Part shown: positions 6,522-12,481 of the stretch, piece after piece
Layout: each line of letters starts with the position of its first letter
How positions within the stretch are numbered: position 1 is the first letter of the stretch
Assembly: GCA_009788105.1 (NCBI GenBank)
Contig: WQSD01000016.1
Span: forward strand, 1 to 12,686
Direction of reading: 5' to 3'
DNA length: 12,686 nt
Origin: Oscillospiraceae bacterium
GTDB taxonomy: Bacteria > Bacillota > Clostridia > Oscillospirales > CAG-272
Program-made: the position numbers and the translations under genes
Notes under the pieces: generated by a model
Seen by the model: the letters and a program-made list of their open reading frames with translations, nothing else
Databases searched by the model: none
Told to the model about the DNA's origin: nothing

Positions 6522-6530
6522 GGCAAAACT

Positions 6531-6559
6531 GGTCGGGTGTGGGGTGAAACCCCACGACC
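6531..6559. other. Hairpin downstream of the ruvB operon
   Basis: GTGGGGT (6539-6545) pairs perfectly with ACCCCAC (6549-6555) around GAA; GGTC (6531-6534) and GACC (6556-6559) extend the stem past a 4-nt bulge. It is about 100 nt past the ruvB stop, so it could act as an RNA end or a backup terminator. Confidence 0.45.
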
Positions 6560-6581
6560 TTGACCTTTTTCTTCAATAAAT

Positions 6582-6598
6582 AATTTGCGTAGCAAATT
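6582..6598 (-). terminator. Weak terminator-like hairpin after ruvB
   Basis: AATTTGC and GCAAATT pair (7 bp) around a 3-nt loop. On the minus strand the hairpin is followed by ATTTATT. The core TTGCTACGCAA is the same as the apical hairpin of the stem-loop element at 12633-12647. Confidence 0.4.
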
Positions 6599-6606
6599 TA
6601 CATCAA

Positions 6607-6648
6607 TTCTTCATTCTTCATTTTTAATTTTTAATTTTTAATTCTTCA
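6607..6648. repeat. Heptanucleotide tandem array next to the ruvB 3' end
   Basis: Six contiguous 7-nt units: TTCTTCA twice, TTTTTAA three times, TTCTTCA once. It ends 13 nt before the ruvB stop codon. It has the same 7-nt period, with units that begin TT, as the array at 8884-8932, but a different sequence. Confidence 0.75.
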
Positions 6649-6661
6649 TTGTGTTTCCCTG

Positions 6662-7711
6662 TCAATTGTCCAACATACTCACCTGCTCGCCCCCGTTCCC
6701 CCTCGCCTCCAAACCAAGATGGCGATATGCCGCAGGGGTGGCACACCTGCCACGTGGGGTGCGGTGAAGGAACCCGATTTGCATCAGATACGGCTCGTAC
6801 ACGTCCTCGATGGTGATACTTTCCTCGCCAAGGGTGGCGGCAAGAGTCTCAAGCCCCACTGGGCCGCCGTCAAACTGCTTTATCATAATGGACAGCATAC
6901 GCCTGTCCGTGTTGTCTAACCCAAGCTGGTCAATCTCCAACGCATTCAGCGCATAATCGGCGATTTTGCGGTCAATTCGCCCGTCACCTTTCACCTGGGC
7001 AAAGTCACGCACCCGCTTGAGTATACGATTGGCGATACGTGGCGTTCCGCGGGAACGGCTGGCGATTTCTCTCGCACCCTCCTCGTCAATAGGCAGGTCG
7101 AGAATCTGCGCACTTCGCTTCACGATAATGCAAAGCTCCTCCGGGGTGTACATTTCTAACTTTAACAACACCCCAAAGCGGTCACGGAGAGGGGTGGACA
7201 ACTGCCCTGCCCTCGTTGTCGCCCCAATTAGGGTGAACTTGGGCAGTTGCATACGCAAACTGCGGGCAGATGGCCCTTTGCCGATGATGATGTCAATCTC
7301 GAAGTCCTCCATGGCTGGGTACAGCACCTCTTCCACCGTGCGGGACATACGGTGAATCTCGTCGATGAACAGCACGTCGTTCTCTTGCAGATTTGACAGC
7401 AAGGACACAAGGTCTCCCGGACGCTCTATAGCAGGGCCGGAGGTGACACGGATGTTCACCCCCATTTCGTTTGCCACAATGGTCGACAGGGTCGTCTTGC
7501 CCAGCCCCGGCGGGCCATAAAGCAGCACATGGTCAAGCATTTCTCCCCTTGCCCGTGCCGCGTCAATATACACTTTCAGGTTAGATTTCGCCTTGTCCTG
7601 CCCGATATATTCAGCAAGCGAACGAGGACGCAAGGACAGCTCTATCCCTGTGTCATCTTCGCTGTATTCCGCCTGGGTAAGGCGTTCTGATGTGAAATTT
7701 TCTTCGTACAT
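6662..7711 (-). CDS. ruvB: Holliday junction branch-migration helicase RuvB
   Basis: 349 aa, the usual length. RuvB is the hexameric AAA+ motor that, with RuvA, drives branch migration of Holliday junctions in recombinational repair. Walker A (GPPGLGKT), Walker B (FIDEIHR), sensor 1 (LIGATTRAG) and the arginine-finger region (LRDRFG) are intact, as is the C-terminal winged-helix motif (GFLHRTPRGR). The N-terminal SLRPRSLAEYIGQ motif is typical. The start is 15 nt after the stop of the small upstream gene, so the two are cotranscribed; the ribosome-binding site (GCGAG) is weak, which also suggests coupling. The usual partners ruvA and ruvC are not adjacent; the gene is instead third in an operon after uppP. 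Confidence 0.97.
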   Translation of the reverse strand: MYEENFTSERLTQAEYSEDDTGIELSLRPRSLAEYIGQDKAKSNLKVYIDAARARGEMLDHVLLYGPPGLGKTTLSTIVANEMGVNIRVTSGPAIERPGDLVSLLSNLQENDVLFIDEIHRMSRTVEEVLYPAMEDFEIDIIIGKGPSARSLRMQLPKFTLIGATTRAGQLSTPLRDRFGVLLKLEMYTPEELCIIVKRSAQILDLPIDEEGAREIASRSRGTPRIANRILKRVRDFAQVKGDGRIDRKIADYALNALEIDQLGLDNTDRRMLSIMIKQFDGGPVGLETLAATLGEESITIEDVYEPYLMQIGFLHRTPRGRCATPAAYRHLGLEARGNGGEQVSMLDN

Positions 7712-7726
7712 TTTTGCACTCGCTAA

Positions 7727-7924
7727 TTATTTTTCGTTTTCCGCAAACTCCGTTGCCTTTGCACTTAGTTCCTCTATGCTCATATCATCAAATAAGTTTT
7801 TCCGCCATGCAGTATAGTCAAATGGCTCACGAATTATCAAGGAAATAAACCTTTCCGCCTCGACTTTACCAAGATTTTGCGTCAGCACCCTAATTCCTTC
7901 GTTTTTTAATACTGTATCAGTCAT
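7727..7924 (-). CDS. Small 65-aa protein of unknown function between uppP and ruvB
   Basis: Start ATG at 7924-7922, with GGAG 11 nt upstream; a longer frame to 7975 would overlap uppP and lacks a better signal. The sequence is soluble and predicted helical, with the core VEAERFISLIIREPFDYTAWRKN and then an acidic MSIEELSAKATEF. That REPFDYTxW core resembles short proteins found near toxin-antitoxin genes in other bacteria, from general memory only; no toxin-like gene is next to it here. It lies 28 nt after uppP and 15 nt before ruvB on the same strand. Function not assigned. Confidence 0.75.
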   Translation of the reverse strand: MTDTVLKNEGIRVLTQNLGKVEAERFISLIIREPFDYTAWRKNLFDDMSIEELSAKATEFAENEK

Positions 7925-7952
7925 TGTTAAGGTCGCTCCTTTTTGTTTCCTT

Positions 7953-8810
7953 CTACCCCACAACACCCCACACAACTACCCCTAATCCAACCGCCCAGCA
8001 GTAGTAGGCGAACATGGTGAAGTTAGCTTTTTTCGCAATGTATTGCAGCAACTTGATGGCGAAAAAGCCCACAATTGCGGCGGCAACCGCTCCTGCCATG
8101 TAGATGGCAAGCTCCTGCGTGCCGGGAATGTTGCGGAAAAAGGCGGGAAGCTCCATAATGCTTGCCCCGATAATGGCAGGAATTGACATAAGAAAGGAGA
8201 ATTTCACCGCAGTTGCACGGTCCATACCGGCGAACAAGCCCCCGGTAATGGTCGTTCCACTACGGGACAGCCCGGGGATTATGGCAATAAATTGCGCCAA
8301 TCCAACCACCAAAGCATGACGAGGGCGAACAGTTTCAAGGTCGTACTTCGCCCGTGCCACTCGGTCAGAAACGAAAAGAATAAATCCGTTGACAAACAGT
8401 GCCGCACCAATGAAAATCAAGCTTCCGCGAGCGAAAGTATTTATGCCGTCAACAAAATCAAACACCGCCAACGCAAGGGGTGCTGTGGCGATAATTAGCA
8501 AGAGTGCTAACCGCTCGTTTACTGTGTAATTAGAGAATTTTAGATACTCTGTGTCCCTCTTAAAAAGTCCTCTGCAGAACTTTGCAATTAAGGTGAAAAA
8601 CGCAGGAATAAGTGCCAAAATCTCTTTGAAGTATACGCTAAGCACCGCCACCAGCGTGCCAACGTGCAAAAGAATATCAAAGGCGAGGTTAGCATTGGGG
8701 TCTAACCCTGTAATATGATGCATAATAGCAAGGTGCGCCGAGCTTGAAATAGGCAAAAACTCGGTGATTCCCTGTATGATTCCGTACAAAATTGAGTAGA
8801 ATAAAGTCAT
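7953..8810 (-). CDS. uppP: Undecaprenyl-diphosphatase UppP/BacA
   Basis: 285 aa integral membrane enzyme that recycles the undecaprenyl carrier (C55-PP to C55-P) for peptidoglycan and other wall polymers; overproduction gives bacitracin resistance in known cases. Both family signatures are present: GIIQGITEFLPISSSAH near the N-terminus, with Glu17 and His26, and PGLSRSGTTI with the catalytic-site Ser/Arg. Several membrane segments follow the family pattern. The start at 8810 aligns with the family N-terminus; an in-frame TTG at 8837 only adds residues read from a tandem repeat. No clear Shine-Dalgarno precedes 8810, because the repeat runs to within 4 nt of the ATG. First gene of the uppP - small gene - ruvB operon. 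Confidence 0.95.
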   Translation of the reverse strand: MTLFYSILYGIIQGITEFLPISSSAHLAIMHHITGLDPNANLAFDILLHVGTLVAVLSVYFKEILALIPAFFTLIAKFCRGLFKRDTEYLKFSNYTVNERLALLLIIATAPLALAVFDFVDGINTFARGSLIFIGAALFVNGFILFVSDRVARAKYDLETVRPRHALVVGLAQFIAIIPGLSRSGTTITGGLFAGMDRATAVKFSFLMSIPAIIGASIMELPAFFRNIPGTQELAIYMAGAVAAAIVGFFAIKLLQYIAKKANFTMFAYYCWAVGLGVVVWGVVG

Positions 8811-8813
8811 TGT

Positions 8814-8932
8814 GAAATAACAGTTAGCAGTTAACAAGTAACAGCTAAAAAACCTTTCTGAAATGATTGCATGATTCTGACCTTTAACTGTTAACTGTTA
8901 CCTGTTAACTGTTACCTGTTACCTGTTAACTC
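8814..8932. repeat. Inverted pair of heptanucleotide arrays in the uppP/TauE divergent region
   Basis: Plus strand 8884-8932 is seven exact 7-nt units (TTAACTG, TTAACTG, TTACCTG, TTAACTG, TTACCTG, TTACCTG, TTAACTC). The opposite strand of 8814-8841 reads the same kind of units (TTACTTG, TTAACTG, CTAACTG, TTATTTC). The two arrays can pair into a long imperfect hairpin with a loop of about 40 nt. A minus-strand TATAAT lies just outside at 8942-8937, so the hairpin may be the uppP leader. Confidence 0.75.
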
Positions 8933-8978
8933 CCCTATTATATTACCAAATTTCAATCTAAATTACAAGAGGAATTTC

Positions 8979-9368
8979 GTGAATACAAAATTAAAAATTA
9001 CAAAAAAAGATATGATTTGTGCCGCCGCAGGTGTTGGTGCCGGCTTTGTTGGCGGACTGATTGGCACAGGGGGCGGGATAATCATTATTCTCGCTATGTC
9101 CGCATTTGACCGAGACAGCAGTCGCCACGATATTTTCGCCCGCACAATCGCCATTATTTTGCCTATGTCCCTGCTGTCCGTGTGGCTGTATCACCAGCGG
9201 GATGCGCTTGACTTCGGCGAGGCGTGGATATACCTTATCCCAGGCGCGCTTGGCGGGCTGTTAGGCGCATGGCTGATGGACAAAATCGGGGTGAAATGGC
9301 TACGGTACATCTTCGCCGTGCTTGTGATAGTGGCAGGAGCAATCATGATTTTCGGGAGGGCAAAATAA
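8979..9368 (+). CDS. Half-size TauE/SafE permease, first subunit
   Basis: 129 aa from a GTG start with AGAGGA 5 nt upstream. About four membrane helices, at roughly residues 11-37, 52-72, 80-98 and 105-126, the size of one of the two internal repeats of the TauE/SafE (sulfite/sulfoacetate exporter) family. The N-terminal helix has the family glycine signature GGLIGTGGG. Its stop overlaps the start of the next gene by one base (TAATG), so the two are translated together and probably assemble as a pair. The substrate is unknown; TauE/SafE proteins move small anions or organosulfur compounds. Divergent from uppP. Confidence 0.85.
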   Translation: MNTKLKITKKDMICAAAGVGAGFVGGLIGTGGGIIIILAMSAFDRDSSRHDIFARTIAIILPMSLLSVWLYHQRDALDFGEAWIYLIPGALGGLLGAWLMDKIGVKWLRYIFAVLVIVAGAIMIFGRAK

Positions 9369-9802
9369 TGCAAATTCTCGGTATCTTGGTCGCATTCGCT
9401 ACCGCCGCACTTGCAGGAATGGGGGTTGGCGGAGGCGGGCTGTTGGTGCTGTATCTTACCCTTGCCCTGCACATGGAGCAACTGTCGGCGCAGGGGGTGA
9501 ACATGCTATTTTTCGCCGCCGCATCTGCCGCTTCCCTGCTAATCCACGCCCGCAAGCGGAAATTAGATATGCGAGTCATTGTCATTTGCGCTATCTTCGC
9601 TCTTGGGGGAGCATACGGGGGCAGTCTGCTTGCAAACGCCATGGAAACAGGCTTACTTCGCAAGATTTTCGGCGGATTTTTGATTTTTTCGGGAGTGCTG
9701 GTTTTCTTAAAAAAGGAAAAGTCGTCAGATAGCTCCTCTGCCGAAAAAGGTGAAGGCAGAGCCAATCAGAAGAAAAACAAAGGCGCACAAAAGCATAGTT
9801 AA
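9368..9802 (+). CDS. Half-size TauE/SafE permease, second subunit
   Basis: 144 aa. ATG at 9368-9370 with GGGAGGG 7 nt upstream. About four membrane helices with the second family signature GMGVGGGGLL near the N-terminus and GGAYGGSLLAN mid-protein. The membrane part ends near residue 115; the remaining tail is hydrophilic (KKEKSSDSSSAEKGEGR, then Lys/Gln-rich). The last 78 bp of the gene overlap the end of the convergent CPBP gene, so this tail is the antisense of that protein's last hydrophobic helix. Probably works only with the first half-gene. Confidence 0.85.
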   Translation: MQILGILVAFATAALAGMGVGGGGLLVLYLTLALHMEQLSAQGVNMLFFAAASAASLLIHARKRKLDMRVIVICAIFALGGAYGGSLLANAMETGLLRKIFGGFLIFSGVLVFLKKEKSSDSSSAEKGEGRANQKKNKGAQKHS

Positions 9803-10591
9803 AAGCTCGCTTGCTGTGGATTTTCGCCGCTCGTGCAAGTTTCGTCCGCCGAAATACACTGAAACGAAGGCAACGGCGGCACAGATGAACAAAATCCCAA
9901 GCACCTGGGGTATAGTCATCGCCGCACCAAGGCTTTCCTCGATTCGTCCGTATGGGTTTGCCAAAAGCAAACGCTCCCATGCCACAAGCAAAGTATTCAG
10001 TACCGCAAAAGCCAGCGGCAACAACAGGTTTTTTGTTTCCAACACCACCCATGCGGCGGCTACGCCAAGGACAAACTGGGGCAACAGCTGTGCAATGTCA
10101 AGGCTGAAAAGGGCAAAAATCACTGCGGAAAGGCAGATGGCGCGTTGCCTTTTCCCCTCATTCAATGCTGAAAGACGAGGGAGCAAATACCCGCGGTGCA
10201 ACACTTCGCCACACAGTGCAGGCACAAGCACCATAGCCACAAGAAAGCTCGCCATGTTCGGCTCGGGGAGGTGAACCGCCCCCCAAAATGTCCTAAATGG
10301 CAAAAGTGCGGCTATATATTGTCCAAAAAACCTCATTCCAATTGCTAAAGTGAACGCCCCAGCCAACACAAGGGTGCCGCACACCGTTTCACGTCGCTTT
10401 GGCAAGCGAATAGCAAGGATGCTGTCCACTTCATCCTTCCGTACAGCGGCAAGCAGGGTTATCGCCAACAGAGGGAGAATGTACCCAAACGCATTTACCC
10501 ATTCGTTCACTACGAAAGCCATGTTCATAGCAAAAAAGATGGCAAGAAACAACGCTAATATTACATTTATTTTGACCTTTTTCTTTTCCAT
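9725..10591 (-). CDS. CPBP/ABI-family membrane protein lacking the expected protease residues
   Basis: 288 aa, hydrophobic, with about eight helices. The region LVPALCGEVLHRGYLLPRL matches the core of CPBP (CAAX protease/bacteriocin-processing) proteins, but the usual EExxxR reads GExxxR. The second motif, normally FxxxH, reads FALFS in IFALFSLDIAQ, and the third, normally a His four before the Asn-rich end, reads PLAFAVLN with Ala at the His position. Three metal-site positions are therefore changed while the scaffold remains, suggesting a non-catalytic member. Start at 10591 has AAGGA directly next to the ATG, an unusually short spacing, so the start is uncertain. It lies 53 nt after rplA on the same strand, separated by a hairpin. 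Confidence 0.75.
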   Translation of the reverse strand: MEKKKVKINVILALFLAIFFAMNMAFVVNEWVNAFGYILPLLAITLLAAVRKDEVDSILAIRLPKRRETVCGTLVLAGAFTLAIGMRFFGQYIAALLPFRTFWGAVHLPEPNMASFLVAMVLVPALCGEVLHRGYLLPRLSALNEGKRQRAICLSAVIFALFSLDIAQLLPQFVLGVAAAWVVLETKNLLLPLAFAVLNTLLVAWERLLLANPYGRIEESLGAAMTIPQVLGILFICAAVAFVSVYFGGRNLHERRKSTASELLTMLLCAFVFLLIGSAFTFFGRGAI

Positions 10592-10612
10592 TCCTTACCC
10601 ATATACAACTTT

Positions 10613-10636
10613 CGGCATAGAGAAAACTCTATGCCG
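10613..10636. other. Perfect hairpin between rplA and the CPBP gene
   Basis: CGGCATAGAG (10613-10622) pairs with CTCTATGCCG (10627-10636) around a 4-nt loop. On the minus strand no real U-tract follows, so it is more likely an RNA-stabilising or partially terminating hairpin than a full terminator. It may lower expression of the CPBP gene relative to rplKA. Confidence 0.6.
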
Positions 10637-10644
10637 ATTTGTGT

Positions 10645-11346
10645 TTAATTATTACCGTACTTTGCGCTGTTGACCTTCACACCGGGACCCATTGTGGTGG
10701 CAATTACGCAACTTTTGATATACTGACCTTTAGCGGCAGACGGCCTAGCTTTGATAACAGCGGACATTAGTGTTTCAATGTTTTCGCCCAGCTTTTCTTT
10801 ACCGAAAGAGGCTTTGCCAACAGGACAGTGAATAATGTTTGTCTTATCCAAACGATATTCAATCTTACCCGCTTTGGCTTCACGCACAGCTCTGGCAATG
10901 TCGGTGGTCACCGTACCGCTTTTGGGGTTTGGCATCAAGCCTTTTGGTCCAAGAACTTTCGCAACACGCCCAAGAGCCGGCATAATGTCAGGAGTAGCGA
11001 TAATTACATCAAAATCGAACCAGTTTTCTTTCTGGATTTTTTCGATATAATCTTCTGCACCAACATAATCCGCACCTGCCTCGGTGGCTTCGCTTGACTT
11101 GTCACCCTTGGTTAGGGCAAGAACACGCACATTTTTCCCTGTTCCGTGGGGCAGAACAATCGCTCCGCGCACCTGTTGGTCGGCGTGACGAGAGTCAACA
11201 CCAAGGCGAATGTGAATTTCCACAGTTTCGTCAAATTTTGCTTTGGCAGTAGAGCAAACAAGCTCAACTGCTTCGGCTGGGTCGTACAGTTTTGTTGTAT
11301 CAACAGTTTTTGCGCTGTCGATATATTTTTTTCCGTGTTTTGGCAT
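10645..11346 (-). CDS. rplA: 50S ribosomal protein L1
   Basis: 233 aa from the ATG at 11346; the frame extends to 11403 but that part lies inside rplK. L1 binds the mobile L1 stalk of 23S rRNA and takes part in tRNA release; in many bacteria it also represses its own operon. Typical blocks are present: GKKYIDSAKTVD at the N-terminus, VDSRHADQQVRG, FDVIIATPDIMPALGRVAKVLGPKGLMPNP and GTVTTDIARAV. Starts 13 nt after the rplK stop, with AGGA close upstream. A leader that can mimic its rRNA target lies before rplK. Confidence 0.97.
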   Translation of the reverse strand: MPKHGKKYIDSAKTVDTTKLYDPAEAVELVCSTAKAKFDETVEIHIRLGVDSRHADQQVRGAIVLPHGTGKNVRVLALTKGDKSSEATEAGADYVGAEDYIEKIQKENWFDFDVIIATPDIMPALGRVAKVLGPKGLMPNPKSGTVTTDIARAVREAKAGKIEYRLDKTNIIHCPVGKASFGKEKLGENIETLMSAVIKARPSAAKGQYIKSCVIATTMGPGVKVNSAKYGNN

Positions 11347-11359
11347 TTTCCTGTACCCC

Positions 11360-11785
11360 CTATTCTTCCACCGTGATTCCCATGCTGCGGGCAGTGCCGG
11401 CAACCATGCTCATCGCGGTTTCAATTGTAGCAGCGTTCAAGTCAGCCATTTTGGTCTCGGCGATTTCACGCACCTGAGCCTTTGTAAGCTGACCAACCTT
11501 TGTTTTGTTCGGTTCACCAGAGGCTTTGTCCAACCCAAGCGCCTTTTTAATAAGCACAGGAGCAGGGGGAGTTTTTGTGATAAAGGTGAACGAACGGTCG
11601 GCGTAAATTGTGATAACAACAGGGATGATAAGTCCCTTTTGGTTTTTGGTCACTTCGTTAAAATCTTTTGTGAAGTTTACGCCTGAAACTCCATAAGGAC
11701 CAAGAGCAGGACCAACTGGTGGACCTGGGGTGGCTACTGCCGCAGGTAACTGCAGTTTAACATAGCCGGCAATCTTTTTTGCCAT
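11360..11785 (-). CDS. rplK: 50S ribosomal protein L11
   Basis: 141 aa, standard length. L11 forms part of the GTPase-associated centre on 23S rRNA, and is needed for factor binding and, in many bacteria, RelA-type stringent sensing. The N-terminal domain has KLQLPAAVATPGPPVGPALG and the C-terminal RNA-binding domain has the KTPPAPVLIKKALGL, KVGQLT and MADLNA blocks, ending GTARSMGI. ATG at 11785 with AGGAAGG ending 9 nt upstream. First gene of the rplK-rplA pair, about 130 nt after nusG. Confidence 0.97.
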   Translation of the reverse strand: MAKKIAGYVKLQLPAAVATPGPPVGPALGPYGVSGVNFTKDFNEVTKNQKGLIIPVVITIYADRSFTFITKTPPAPVLIKKALGLDKASGEPNKTKVGQLTKAQVREIAETKMADLNAATIETAMSMVAGTARSMGITVEE

Positions 11786-11800
11786 GATATTTTTCCTTCC

Positions 11801-11840
11801 TGTGGTACAATCGAACGGCTAATATTTCCGTCCTCCCACA
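11801..11840 (-). promoter_or_regulatory. Candidate L1-binding autoregulatory site in the rplK leader
   Basis: On the minus strand TGTGG (11840-11836) pairs with CCACA (11805-11801), and ACGG with CCGT further in; the asymmetric internal loop has GAGG on one side and TCGATTGTA on the other. The strands read GTGGGAGG and TGTACCAC, close to the L1 site of bacterial 23S rRNA (GTGGGAGG and AATACCAC). The rplK ribosome-binding site begins at once after the closing stem, so bound L1 would block it. Confidence 0.6.
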
Positions 11841-11843
11841 ACA

Positions 11844-11874
11844 GGAGCATAGCTCCCGCGGCGACTTTTGCCGC
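11844..11874 (-). other. Two small hairpins upstream of the L1-like site
   Basis: On the minus strand GCGGC and GCCGC pair (11874-11858, 7-nt loop), followed by GGAGC and GCTCC (11856-11844, 3-nt loop). They sit between the end of nusG and the L1-like structure, and may be spacer helices of the rplK leader. Confidence 0.4.
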
Positions 11875-11885
11875 TTATATTAAAA

Positions 11886-11897
11886 GGTGCAAGCACC
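11886..11897 (-). terminator. Weak terminator or pause hairpin after nusG
   Basis: GGTGC and GCACC pair with a very short loop, followed by TTTTAAT on the minus strand, about 20 nt after the nusG stop. The stem is short, so only partial termination is likely. Confidence 0.35.
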
Positions 11898-11917
11898 AAT
11901 TAACCAATAAATAAAAC

Positions 11918-12472
11918 CTACTCTGTCAGCACTGCCACACTGTCCGACTCAAGCTCCACAGGGGTTTCACGCCCAAACATAGACGCCATAACCGTGATTT
12001 TTTTGCGGTCGTCCGAAATTTCTTTCACCACGCCGATAAAGCCAGCAAGCGCACCCTTGGTAATCTTGACGCTGTCGCCCACTTCATAACCAAGAGAAGC
12101 AACGCCAACATCAACGCCCATGTTTGAAATCTCTTCATCAGAAAGAGGCACAGGGCGACCGGCAGGACCAACAAAGCCAGTCACACCGCGGATATTCCGC
12201 ACAACGTGCCAGCTTTCGTCTGTCATTGTCATTTTAATCATGACATACGAGGGCAGTATTTTATTCTCCACCTCAACATCTTCGCCGTCTTTGTTTTTTT
12301 CAATCAAAGTTTCGGTTGGAATGCGAATTTCTTCAAAGAGATGAGCCATATTGCGGTTTTCAACGATTTTTTCAAGGTTTGCCTTGACTTTGTTTTCATA
12401 GCCCGCATATGTTTGTGCCACGTACCATCGGGACGTGGTGGTATCATATCCATAGTTTGATGTTTGTGCCAT
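11918..12472 (-). CDS. nusG: Transcription termination/antitermination factor NusG
   Basis: 184 aa. NusG binds RNA polymerase, affecting pausing and, in Gram-positives, Rho- and translation-linked events. The NGN domain begins at RWYVAQTYAGYENKVKANL and contains LPSYVMIKM and VRNIRGVTGFVG; the KOW domain follows (VGDSVKITKGALAGFIGVV). ATG at 12472 with GGAAGAG a few nt upstream. A short Thr/Tyr-rich N-terminal extension of about 14 residues precedes the NGN domain. The space upstream (12473-12686) carries a repeat element where secE would normally lie close by. Confidence 0.96.
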   Translation of the reverse strand: MAQTSNYGYDTTTSRWYVAQTYAGYENKVKANLEKIVENRNMAHLFEEIRIPTETLIEKNKDGEDVEVENKILPSYVMIKMTMTDESWHVVRNIRGVTGFVGPAGRPVPLSDEEISNMGVDVGVASLGYEVGDSVKITKGALAGFIGVVKEISDDRKKITVMASMFGRETPVELESDSVAVLTE

Positions 12473-12481
12473 TATCTCTTC

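Noticed and set aside
8811..8837. TTG start for uppP at 8837.
   Set aside because: The extra residues are read from the heptad repeat, and the family N-terminus matches the ATG at 8810.
8814..8932. Heptad arrays considered as a CRISPR remnant or a replication-origin iteron set.
   Set aside because: Units are contiguous without spacers, and no DnaA boxes, rep gene or cas gene is near.
8979..9802. The TauE/SafE pair considered as one gene broken by a frameshift.
   Set aside because: Each half has its own Shine-Dalgarno, a full four-helix unit and a neat TAATG junction. Coupled genes are more likely.
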